The notes under the pieces were generated by a model. That model was not told the origin of the DNA. It ran no database searches and worked only from the letters and a program-made list of their open reading frames with translations. A program made the position numbers and the translations under genes. This document shows positions 21,563-32,104 of a stretch of DNA of 46,565 nt, one piece after another. The first letter of the stretch is position 1. Every line of letters starts with the position of its first letter. Source of the DNA: Cladosporium sp. IMV 00045 (taxonomy: Eukaryota; Ascomycota; Dothideomycetes; Cladosporiales; Cladosporiaceae). Location of the stretch: NCBI GenBank assembly GCA_001931905.2, contig MSJI02000350.1:1-46565 (forward strand). The letters are read 5' to 3'.

Positions 21563-22351
21563 ATGCCAACAACGGACATCACACAGCTCTCAGCTCCCGA
21601 GCTGGAGTTTCTCGACGCTTACCTCCCTTCGTCCGGCCACCACAACTCTTCCTCGGGATCCTCGAAGCGCTCATCCCTTCCCTTCGTAACTTTGACATAC
21701 GCTTGCTCTCTAGATGGCATGATTGCGCTAGCTCCAGGTGTTCGCACGGCTCTTTCCGGTCCCGAGACGAAGAGCATGACGCACTATTTACGGCTCAAGC
21801 ATGATGCGATCCTGGTCGGAGCTGGGACTGCCGTCGCGGATGCTCCGAGTCTGAATTGCAGGTACCCAGGTGCTGGATTGGACGAGCAGCCGAGACCTGT
21901 CATTGTGGATCCGAGAGGGAGATGGGAGGTTGCAGGCTCTGCTGTGGGCAAGCTGGCTGATGAGGGAGTAGGAAGGGAGCCTTGGGTCATCAGTCTTGGT
22001 GGCGAGAAGGCTGAGGGGGTTAGACGGCTAGTAGTTGGGGGAAGTACGCTTGAGAGCCAAGGTGATAGTATGGACTGGGAACAGGTGCTCAAGGAGCTCA
22101 AGGCAGAAGGCATCAACAGCGTCATGATTGAAGGTGGCGCTACAGTCATCAACGCACTGCTCGCGAAACCTGGCCTGGTTGACTCTGTGATTGTGACGAT
22201 TGCGCCTACTTGGTTGGGTCAAGGTGGTCTTGCAGCCTGCCCTGCAGCTGCCGAGGTCGACGGTCAGCGAGTGAACGCTGCAAGGCTTTCTGATACAGCC
22301 TGGCGGCAGTTCGGCGCGGACGCAGTGCTATGTGGTCGCCTGGGAGTTTGA
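21563..22351 (+). CDS. RIB7: 2,5-diamino-6-ribosylamino-pyrimidinone 5'-phosphate reductase (riboflavin biosynthesis)
   Basis: Intronless 262-residue protein. It matches the fungal RIB7 reductase of the RibD C-terminal/dihydrofolate-reductase-like fold, which uses NADPH to reduce the ribosylamino-pyrimidine to the ribitylamino form, the second step of fungal riboflavin synthesis from GTP. Key segments are: FVTLTYACSLDGMIA near residue 45; the HDAILVGAGTAVADAPSLNCRY loop; PRPVIVDPRGRW; the glycine-rich VMIEGGATVINALL motif near 200; and the TIAPTWLGQGG ending. The frame is open upstream of 21563, but that is the first in-frame ATG and gives a length close to the yeast enzyme (244 residues). 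Function is confident. Confidence 0.93.
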   Translation: MPTTDITQLSAPELEFLDAYLPSSGHHNSSSGSSKRSSLPFVTLTYACSLDGMIALAPGVRTALSGPETKSMTHYLRLKHDAILVGAGTAVADAPSLNCRYPGAGLDEQPRPVIVDPRGRWEVAGSAVGKLADEGVGREPWVISLGGEKAEGVRRLVVGGSTLESQGDSMDWEQVLKELKAEGINSVMIEGGATVINALLAKPGLVDSVIVTIAPTWLGQGGLAACPAAAEVDGQRVNAARLSDTAWRQFGADAVLCGRLGV

Positions 22352-24996
22352 TGCTGCACTTCCCTGAAAGATACATGAAGACAGCATAGCCGACGATAGC
22401 AACATGGCCAAAACCTGCAGGGAGAGAGATCTGAATTGATCTCCTAAATGCTATCAATACATAAGCGCGCATGTGGCGGAAGGCCTCTCCCGCTCGGGAT
22501 CTCCTCAGTCATGCTCTGCAGTGTGACCACGCTCAAGCGCACCATGTGAACAATGCAAGATTGTATATACGCTCGCACAATTTATCAATCGAATTCGTCA
22601 CCATCTGATCAATCTCGCGTCTGAGCAAGCGACCAGATCGGACATCGGCTGGGCGAACACTATTGATTGACGAACGACAAGGGTAGAAATCGTGCACACG
22701 CACCATCGGACCTGCGAACGCATCTTGAAGGAACTAGCGTCCTAGGGCCACCAAGACGACAAGCCTAGCACTCCTTACTTACTACCCAAACGATAAATTT
22801 GCAATCTCGCAAAATGGCGACGGCGGCGTCAAGATTAGCGAGATATCTGTAAAGCAGGCCTCGTCCATTCGCAGGTGCATGGCCAACGTGACATGCCTAA
22901 CGAGGGCCAGGATGCAGGGAGTGACAGGTTTGGGGGCTTGCAGCAGGGCCAAGGCTAAGGGATACTTAGGGTTGACGGTCGAGTGCTTCCGTGCATGGAT
23001 GTGTTGGGTGGCTCGATGCGTGCAACAGCCTGATCAATAGTCATATGATTGCTGGCTGCGGTGGTGAATACTGAAGCAGCCAGCAATAATCCTTCCGTCG
23101 TTCGATGCGTGCAGCACCATAAGCGATTAGTCGGGGGGAGCATCAGATCTGGCATGCACATGGGGATCGGCGACCGCGTGGGCAGTAGATGGACGTCCCT
23201 AGCATGTGCTCCTGTTGTGCTTTTGCTGCGATCGGCCGGCCGTGAGCATGGCGTGGCAGGCGTGGCACTGATCTTCCTCTTGGAAGACCCGACGGCCTGG
23301 GTGACAGACCGTCCATCATCCATCCTGCTGGGTTTTCTGTAGCGATGGCGTAAGCGCCCTTTCAGGCACCGGGAGCATCCTGCCAAATGGGCCAATCTGC
23401 TGCCGTCCCTGACTCGGCCTGGACAGGCTCCCCTATCTTAACGAGGTCGTCTTATGTACCTGGACTGTACTGGACATGTTCTCTGCACCCAAAATACCGT
23501 CCCGCGCGCCACCAGCACCGGCGCAACCGCCACCACCATCACTGCTGCCACACCACAGACTCCCGGCACAGCAGACGCCCCGATCGAGGAGTACTGCACG
23601 TCACGATCCCGCCGTGATGAATGAAGGCACATATCCACGCTCAGACATGCGGTCGCACAGCAGCTCGCTTGATTAGGGCCCATCGCCTTCTGCAATAGGT
23701 CATCGCCTGCCTACTCTGGCTCGTCCGGGTGTGAGGAGAGGTGACAATCGTGACGTCCAACGTGCCCGAGCGCCAGAGCAAGGAGCCCACCCCGTCTGCC
23801 CGTCCTCGCCGTCCTTCAGCTAAACCCAGCCTAACGTCTTCGTCGGGCAGCCAGCCCCATTCCCTCGGTAACCCGAACTAACTCTCTTCCCCCCACCGCC
23901 GGGAGAGGCCAGCCGATGCGAGAGGACTTGCCACTTCTGGCGCTACGAAAGTCAATGCATCTGGGGACCCGCCAACGCTCTTGGTCTCGTTTTACTCCCG
24001 GAACTTTCTGATGGGAGCACCACCCATCAGAGCGGTGCCGCAAGGCTGTCATTGCTCGCCGCTGACTCCGAAGGCGCGGCCCGCTGTTGATCTATTGCGT
24101 GAGATCTGCCGGCTGCTTTTTCGAGGGTCAGCCACCGACTGTCGACATCCACAAATCTGGGTCCGCCTTCATGATGTCCCAAGATCTAGAGGATCTTGCA
24201 TCCTGCGCCTGGACCGCCACTGTGCCCTTCAGCTATCCCAACGCGATCTTCTGGCCCTGTTCGTATGTATGTGACCATCAAGCAACATGGGTCTTTCGTT
24301 CATGCTCATCCCTGCGCGCAAGGCGTTCACCGCTGATGAATGGTAATCCTTTGACCCTTTTCATTCGAGACATCAATATGCGCCAGCGCGCCAATGGCCA
24401 TCGCCCGTGTAGTCGCCCGATTGTAGCCCTGGGCCATTCCCCATTTGGTGCATGGACTAACGCGGTAGCTCACGCGAGTAGTTGCTTCCTCAGCCACTAG
24501 ACTGATCTTTGTCTAAGCAATGATCATGGTGAGGAGGGTTCAAGGTTGTGCACTCTATCTCTAGATGGACGAACAGGCCCCAGATCGTGGAACAAGGGCC
24601 CATGATGCTTTTGGCTTGGCCCCGTCTGTCAACGTCTCAATGCCCTTTTTTTGGGTTGATCCCTTCCATATCTCTCCATTTACAGCAACGGCTTCCCTTA
24701 CATCTACCCTCGCTTGCAGCCACAGCCAACGCCTCGTAACTAATATCGCTTCTTGCTTCCTAGACCGTCTATGCACGTTTGTCTCTCGAAAGAATACCGG
24801 GTGATAATCAACGAACGCCATGACGCCTCATCGCACTGCTTGACAGATTCCGGCAACCTGGTTCCAACAGCATGCTGTGCGTCCCCGCTTATGTAGATCC
24901 TCTGTCGCTTCCTGACGGACGGAACTTGTTCGAACCCAGTTCACTTTCCCCTGGTCTTCAATACCACGGTACCAACTCTTTAGCATTCCACACGAC
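22352..24996. other. Intergenic region, 2.6 kb
   Basis: Between RIB7 and the Zn2Cys6 regulator gene. Average GC, with only short frames lacking recognisable domains. The right part is probably a long promoter and leader for the regulator. Nothing else supported. Confidence 0.5.
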
Positions 24997-27973
24997 ATGG
25001 CCTCGTCCTGGACAGGGTATGGGCCCTCAGAACCTCATCCATCACAGCCTCAGCCTTCTCAGTCAAGCAATGAATCCGGCGGATCGAAGAAGAAACCGCA
25101 ACCTAGACAACTGTTGTCATGCACCAAGTGTCGAGAGCGGAAAGTGAAGGTTTGTAGTCATATTACATCGGCGCTGGAAGCTGCGTTCCATCATCTTGCT
25201 GACCAACGACCAGTGCGATCGAACAGCACCATGCGCAGCTTGCTGTGCTCGTGGTCATCCCAAAGAGTGTCATTTCGTCGTCGGCGAAGGAAATGACTAC
25301 AGTCCCATCCAACAATCTTACGAGATCAAAGAACTACGACGCGAAAACCAAAGGCTGAGAGAGCAGCTCCGAGACGCCCGAAACAGACAGTCTGCCGACC
25401 TCGATGACGATGCCGAATCTCCCGATCGATTGTCTGGTAAGACGAAATCGCGCGCAGCTGCAGCAAAGCAACGACGATTCCGAACGAACGAGAAGATAGA
25501 CAACATCTATTTTGGAACACCCGGACTTGCGAACATCGTTTCTGACGTGCGTCTATTCCTGGAACTGTCAACCTATGCCTTACTGATCACCTCTCACAGT
25601 TCGCCAACCTCCAATTGGGTAACCACTCATTGACCCATACTGTTCCCAAAGGTCAAGACATGTATCCAGCTCAAGGACTCACATACCCCTTCCACATCGT
25701 CCCGGTCGGCGACAACAGTGCCGCTGCGTTGACTGATCTTCTACCAAGCAACGACGAGGAGATCTTCCAACACCTTGAATTGTTCCAAACGCGAGCCCAG
25801 TCGTGCTCTTTCCCGCATGTCCCCGACGAGGTGACGAAAAAGGAGGTTGAGCGATTTCTGGAAGACAGGAAGTCCAACGCTACAAAAGCACCCGATATGC
25901 TTGCTCTACTTTTTGCAACACTTGCGGTTGGGGTTCAGATTGGCGTTTACTACCGAAACGGACGTCGGTGGCTTGGGGCGCCCATGGAGGAAGCCCATGG
26001 CGCGAGCGAGTGTTACCGTGAGTTGATCAATCATAAGACCGTTGACGTGTCTTAGCTAACTATGACATAGTGGGCGCAAGCATGCAAGCTCTTCGCCATG
26101 CTTCTTTCATGAGTCAACCGACTCTGCTGGGTATCCAGACCCTAGTGATGATGGGACCCTACTTGACCAACAGTGGTCGGTTCCTAGATGCATGGACACT
26201 CTTCGGGACAACAATAAGGCTCGCGCATTCGATGGGTCTTCATCGTGACCCAAAATTCCTCGACCCAGTCCCTCCGCTGCGCGAATGCTTGATCCGGCGC
26301 ACACTATGGTGGTGGATGCTGCACATGGACCAGCAATACTCCGTCACTCTTGGAAGACCACTGGGAATCTCTGGTCTGGGTGACTGTGCTCCACCAGAGC
26401 CTCTTACAACAAACCAGACCGTGTTAAGGTTGGACGAGTTCGTCAATCACTTCACCATACTGGCGAGACAGATACTCAGCAGTGATGGACTTATGAGCGT
26501 TGGGAAGATCGATGAATTCACGGACAAACTGTTGGGTTTGTGGGATACCATGCCAGAGGCATTGCAGTTCAACGAGAGCTGGGCGCAGCAGGGAACAGTC
26601 TTGCCTGAATGGCCATTGGACGTCATGTCTGCCAGTGAGTATTGCAAGCCATAAGAATTTCCGATGAAGAGGGGACTGACACAAAGATAGCTTTGTTTGC
26701 CAAGGTGCAATCGTTCATTATACTCCTCAACAGACAGAGGGATGAGCGGACGATGCGATCTGCTTCGTCAACTTCACCACCATCCTACCCAAACACGTTG
26801 GCCAGGATGGGTGGCACGGGCCATACTTCGTCAGGCACAGGCGGCGACAGTATGCTTCACCAAGCTCCAATTCGCGGCAGACCATTGGTGATCAACAGCT
26901 CGATCCATTTGCTGCAGACGTTTCTGTTCTTCTATCATCGCCATCCAGCCGTGCTGATCTGTTGGACCATCGGCCAGCAAGCGTTCAATGCAGCCATGAT
27001 TATCATTCTCGATGCATGGGAGACGGGCAACATTCAAAACATGTGGCTTGTCAACGAAGCTTTGGCGGTTTTCAAGGAGTTACAGGACAACGGGGTGCAC
27101 AAGATTGCTGCACTGGCAATAAGTCGGATCAGCGAGGGCATTGTTCGCATCGAATACCGACAAAGACAGCGTCAGGAGGCAGCCGCAGCGGCGGTGGCAG
27201 GAAACACAGCAGCAATGTCGCGTCACCCAAGCCAGCAACAACATCATCATCCGTCGCAGCGTCAAGACGCACTCCAGACATCTTCACCCACACCTTCCTA
27301 CCAGCTATACCAGCCCAATCTCGCCCTAGACAGCACGGCCACAAACCTTCTCGACATAGCCGGCGACACAGTCATGGGCAACACCGGCATGTTCCTCCTG
27401 GAAGACCCAGGCCTACAGTCCCAGAACCCCGCCACCCAACTCTTCGCACCCTGGGGCCTCTCCCTCCCAGCATCCGCAGCGGCCAGCAGCCCCTACTCGT
27501 CCTCAGCAACCAGTCCCATCGCCACCAACACATCCGGACAATACTCGCCTCCCGTCCCTCACTCAATCCCAGTGAGCAACGTCCCCGTCGCCCCTTTCCC
27601 AGCAATGTCGCCTCCCTTCCAACCGCCCATGATCCCCATGCTCGCCAGCCCATTTTCCGTCGGCCTGCAACCGCGAATGCCCACCGGAGGACGCGGGCAA
27701 CAGCAAGGGCAGCAACAATTCGAACCTCCGAAAGTAGACGCCACGCCGAACCAACAACAGCAACAACAACAATATCACCACCAAACAATGCCCGCCCCGC
27801 AGCAGCAGCAACAACATCACACCCAGTCAACACCACAGCATCCTTCCAGACACGGCTACTCGCCCTACCAAGCCCAAGCCGCTCGGCGAGGCGGCGCGGG
27901 TCAGGCCCAGGGGCAGGGGCATAGACTCGACCGGCCAACTTCGGCGAGGAGTCGGAGTGGGAGGAGTCGGTGA
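24997..27973 (+). CDS. Zn2Cys6 fungal-specific transcription factor, five exons
   Basis: Exons 24997-25149, 25214-25546, 25600-26017, 26071-26634 and 26691-27973 join in frame to 916 residues; the introns (52-64 bp) have GT-AG ends and branch-like sites. The first intron splits the zinc cluster between LysValLys and the third Cys: Cys42-x2-Cys45-x6-Cys52-x5-Cys58-x2-Cys61-x8-Cys70, the canonical Gal4-type binuclear cluster. A Leu/Arg-rich segment (about 84-107, ELRRENQRLREQLRDARN) is a likely dimerisation coiled coil. The central fungal-specific domain includes LDAWTLFGTTIRLAHSMGLHRDP and RRTLWWWMLHMDQQYS. The last 350 residues are Gln/Pro/His-rich with short CAG/CAA runs (about 27750-27830) and may act as an activation region. 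It is a DNA-binding regulator; its target pathway cannot be read from here. Confidence 0.88.
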
Positions 27974-29230
27974 CTGTATGATAGTAGTGTCGACTGATGG
28001 GCGTTTTGGGGGCAAAGCCAAGGGAGGCAAGAACTGAAGTGACTCGGAAGTATATGATTATGGGATTTATGGGAACCACGAATTTGATTGATCTTTTTGT
28101 TTGAGTCGCTCGTTCGTTTGTTTGGGTGGGTAGGTAGCTATGAATACCCAAAGAGTGAGGTTTTTGCCCTTTTGCTTAAACGAAAGAAGATGCAGTAAGG
28201 GAAAAGTCAACGTGTTTTCTTCGGTTCGCTTGTTCGGGTGGGTGGCTATGAATACCCAATGAGTGCGGTTTTTGCCCTCTTTTATCACGAAAGAAGGTGG
28301 ACGAGAAAGGCCCGCAAAGTTTTTCTGGGTGTTGGTCTTTGGGAGTCTCGAAAAAGGGTATGGGCCAAGAAGAATAAAGTGGCTTCCTAGCCAGACATAG
28401 TGAACGAAATACTCGCATTACGGACTTTTCGTGTTTTGGCTTCTCAGATATGAAGGAAAATATGACCCCCCTGTTCTTCACACAAACACGGGATTTGAAC
28501 AAACTGTTCTTTGTTTGAATTCCATCGGTTCTCAACCCACTGTTGATGCCGAGTCTGCGATCCAGGAGACGCGATGGCGCGGCCGAAGCCATGGATAGTG
28601 AGCGACGATGATACTCAGATGTGGGCAATACATCCTCGTGAAGACATGAGCATCCCAAATATCTGACACGAGGCATACATGGGAAGTAATGAGACGAGCG
28701 GATAGGACGATTGGCGAATTCAACAAAAGACGTGGATTTAATCAACATCCCAACACCAAAGAAGCGGTCGAACAGGACCCTTCGATATTGATTTTCTTTG
28801 ACTTTGAATATACTGTGTTCTTTCTATGGAAAAAAGTTGAAGAAGAGACTGAAGAAATCGAGCGAAAAGAGGAGAAAGACACGCGCCCCTGGTATAGTGA
28901 AAGAGTACTCCCGATTTCCAAAAGAAGAGACGCCTGACTGTTGTCCAAAGACAAGAACGCCGGGAGTGCAATAATGAGAGATCGTGGGTGTCTGTGGAAT
29001 TTGCGCTGGGGTGGGGTGAATGGTGAAGGGAGCGCTGGGAACTCTTGTTGGGGATGAAGAAAAAAACAATGGGAGGAGAACAGGGTGGAGTGGTAGGTGA
29101 GTAGCCGTCGGTGTGCGTGTTGGTGGCCAGAGATTGTTCCGTTACAGCAAGTGAGGGTGGCCGACTTGTATTCTCGAGAAGTTGCACGCGCTGCACGTAC
29201 AAACGACCCTTGGCAGTCCTTATCTTCTGC
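27974..29230. other. Convergent intergenic region with a local duplication
   Basis: Between the 3' ends of the Zn2Cys6 gene and the FYVE-RING gene. It contains the two-copy repeat at 28119-28296. An AT-rich stretch near 28780-28900 may be 3' UTR of one neighbour. Open frames here are unrelated to known proteins. Confidence 0.5.
28119..28296. repeat. Tandem duplication of about 112 bp
   Basis: Two related blocks (28119-28190 and 28232-28296) share gctatgaatacccaa, gagtg.ggtttttgccct and cgaaagaag in the same order and spacing apart from small indels. They sit just past the Zn2Cys6 gene, in likely 3' UTR or intergenic DNA. Confidence 0.8.
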
Positions 29231-30709
29231 CTACTCGTTGAAGACATGCACAGGACAGCTCCCCCTGCCTTTGATGCCCCACCAGTCGCGGATGCACTTC
29301 CGGTGGAATTTGCACAAACACTCCAACCTCCCCATCTCCTCGCCGGGCTGGAACTCCTCCATGCAGATCGTGCACTCCTGCTCCCTGCCTTCGCCGTCCA
29401 CGCAGTCCTTCTCGGTGGCAATGTACGGGAAGATGCCGCGCGAGCGGTAAGACATTGCGCGGGCGCGAGCGGAATCGGCGTTGGAGGTGGGAGATGTGGT
29501 TGATGGCAAATTGGGGTCGTGTGTGTTCGTCGGTGGGATGGGCGCTAGACTGGGCACGGGCGGTGTGTGAGAAGGAGGCGTTGAGAAGCGGCTGCTAACG
29601 CATGTTTGAATATGTGCTTCGCGGACGGCTTCGCCTGGCGGAAGCTCGATGCCGCAGACGGGGCATTCATCTTCTTCGCGGACCTGGCGGCGTCGTGGCT
29701 GTGGTGTGTTGTGAGGTAGGGTGCTTGACGATGAAACGACGGCTCCCTGTTGGCGGTTTGATGGCGCTGTCTGCCCTCTAGGCCGAGAAGAGCGTCCGTC
29801 GAAAATATGTGTAGCTTGCGAACTGGAACTACTGATAGGACCAATGCCAGGAATATGAGAGGCGTGTGATCTTGGTATGAAATCACGGTAAGAGGGGAAA
29901 CGAGAGTCGTCCGGTGGTGGCCGGATGTTGGGCGGCAATGGAACTGAAGGTCTGCGATGATATCGGCTCTGTGACGCTTCGCTTGCTCTTCTAGAACCCG
30001 TAGGTACGAGCCGTGGTGCTTCTTGGGCGGGTTGTGGATTTTGCTGTTGCGGCGCCGGTGGTGTCCACGGATCTGGTACGCATGGCTTGCATACTCTGAC
30101 AACTTCAGCGCCTCCCATCATAGGCGATTCCTCTTGTAATCCGGGCGGCTGTACAATATATTCTCTTGGTATAGTGATCCTATGCGGCGAACAGTTTGCG
30201 CAAATCACCCGCCCGCACTTTCTGCAGTGATGCTTCCTAAACAGAAAGCCAAACTCTTGGTGGCATACGGGACATTTGGTGACTTCTGCATCTGGCTGCC
30301 AAGACGGTGGCATGAGGTCGCTGGAGCGTCGTCGTGACATATCGCTCTCTCTGCGAGCAGGAGCAGTGAATCCTACGCTACCGGTGGTGTGTCCACGCAT
30401 GTGACCTTGTTGTCGTGGCGGCGAGGTCAGGTCGACTGCGGCGGCTCTCGTCGTACCTGGCGTTACATATGGATAGCCACGCCCCTGCTCGGCGGTGGTC
30501 AGGCGGCGTTTTCGATCAGAGGACTCGTTGTGAGGGAGGGGAGGTCGCGGTGAAGTTGTCGAGGCAGAGGCATGTGGTGCGGTTGACGAAGAGGAAGATA
30601 CGGTGCCGCCGGCGGAGCGTAGGAAATCAAGCCATGTCTGATCGTCATCGTGAGGAATGATATTGGTGTTATTTGGGGGGTCAGAGGGGCCCTGGCCGCG
30701 GTCGGCCAT
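29231..30709 (-). CDS. FYVE and RING domain E3 ubiquitin ligase (Pib1-like)
   Basis: Single exon, 492 residues. Residues 137-210 form a FYVE finger: a WQPD start, CPVCHQEF, the signature RKHHCRKCG (158-166), CANCSPHRI, and the closing VCKPC. FYVE binds phosphatidylinositol 3-phosphate on endosomal and vacuolar membranes. The last 50 residues are a RING finger: CTICMEEF, then CLCKFHRKCIRDWW and CPVH, typical of E2-recruiting ubiquitin ligases. Between them is a third possible zinc site, CPVCGIELPPGEAVREAHIQ followed by Cys (349-370), with UBZ-like CxxC...HxxxC spacing. The remainder is Ser/Pro-rich and disordered. The order FYVE then C-terminal RING matches yeast Pib1, a vacuolar/endosomal ligase, but this protein is longer (Pib1 is about 286 residues). 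It stands alone between unrelated neighbours. Confidence 0.9.
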   Translation of the reverse strand: MADRGQGPSDPPNNTNIIPHDDDQTWLDFLRSAGGTVSSSSSTAPHASASTTSPRPPLPHNESSDRKRRLTTAEQGRGYPYVTPGTTRAAAVDLTSPPRQQGHMRGHTTGSVGFTAPARRESDMSRRRSSDLMPPSWQPDAEVTKCPVCHQEFGFLFRKHHCRKCGRVICANCSPHRITIPREYIVQPPGLQEESPMMGGAEVVRVCKPCVPDPWTPPAPQQQNPQPAQEAPRLVPTGSRRASEASQSRYHRRPSVPLPPNIRPPPDDSRFPSYRDFIPRSHASHIPGIGPISSSSSQATHIFDGRSSRPRGQTAPSNRQQGAVVSSSSTLPHNTPQPRRRQVREEDECPVCGIELPPGEAVREAHIQTCVSSRFSTPPSHTPPVPSLAPIPPTNTHDPNLPSTTSPTSNADSARARAMSYRSRGIFPYIATEKDCVDGEGREQECTICMEEFQPGEEMGRLECLCKFHRKCIRDWWGIKGRGSCPVHVFNE

Positions 30710-32104
30710 GGTGGTGGTGGATGGAGAGATGGTCGAAGGGTCGCGTGAGCCTTTACAGCTGGCAAGCGCCGAACATTCGGTGTTGGTGTCGCGTGGCTTG
30801 AATAGCGGCTAAAGATGATTGGTGCGGTAAGGACGGTTTCACGGTATAGAAGATGACCTACGATAAACAGTACATTCGATGTAGTAGCGACCGGCAACAG
30901 AAGCGAGACAGTCCGCGGCGTGGCTATGTGTGATTCGCGTGGGTTTCGTCACCGCATCTCTCCAAGATCCCTTCGCCGATAATCCTCCCCACCATCCCTT
31001 CACTGCCGTATCCACAATATACGCCCAATTTAGGAATTGGTCCACGGGTATTTTAGTGGCGGTTGCATGACCCCCCTGCCAGCGGCCGTCTCCGTTATCT
31101 ACCCTGAGTATTTAGATAAATCAATATGTAGGAAGAGAAACAAAAAACGGAATGCACATAAAACGACGCTAAATGAGCTACGAATCGGTCAACCGCTTCC
31201 TGGATTGAATAACGCACTTCCAGTTAGGTATGCAGTGATATGAGTATACATATCACGCTCGTTGACTTCATATTGAGGAAGACGAACGTGATCGGCATAG
31301 TAATTTTCTGGAACAAATCTAGAACGATGTCTGACCTATACGATGAGCAGTTGATCAGGATCTAATGACTGACAATAGTAAATATCTAGTCGTGATGTTC
31401 TGTGAACCTCGTCTCCAGGAATCTTGCACTCGTACCATCGACTTTCACAATTCAAAACCAGAATTTGCAACCGAGCGAGCCGGATGCAAGTGTAGAAATA
31501 ACTCCACGAACTTTGTGCAACTACCATCGACCTCAGTGTTGCTAAGTTATCAATGCCGCCGTTGAAAAAGTCGTTTTGGCAACACGCTTCTTCCACGACT
31601 GTCATGCTAGTATCATCTGCTTCAACGTATCAAAAAGCGGCCGTACCTTTGAAAGTGCTGATTAGGTGACACACTGTTTCTGCGACTATTGGGCTCGCAC
31701 AGTCCGATCCAGCGCATCAAGAGGCCACTAGCTCGTTGAGAGCCATCATCCGAGAACACGCTTTCTCTGCGATCTTCACGTTAGTATAACCGGCTTTGAT
31801 CCATGCAAACGGCATCGCACTACTGAGATCCCCAATACATATCCTGAGAATCTCCACTGTCGGTATGCTGGTACGGTCCACTTCCATATCTAATTGATAT
31901 CACCATGCCGCTGAGAAAGCCGAGATATAGATCGTGCCTCCACTGTCTTCGTACTGATTCAATTGCATTACAGTATCGATTTCGAAATCCCACCTCCCTC
32001 GGGCTTGGGGAAGGATGGAAGCAAATTGGAGGCATAATCTACGTCAAAATCTTCATATCGATTGCAAAGTACTGCAAAGCTACCACAGCATGCATTGATA
32101 CTAT
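30710..32104. other. Intergenic region, 1.4 kb
   Basis: Promoter of the FYVE-RING gene at its left and the 3' flank of the Dal5-type permease gene at its right. The middle (about 31.1-32.0 kb) is AT-richer, with only short frames. I see no feature I can support. Confidence 0.5.

Noticed and set aside
24087..24500. 137-codon plus-strand frame upstream of the Zn2Cys6 gene
   Set aside because: No domain, no codon or splice support, and the sequence lies where a promoter is expected.
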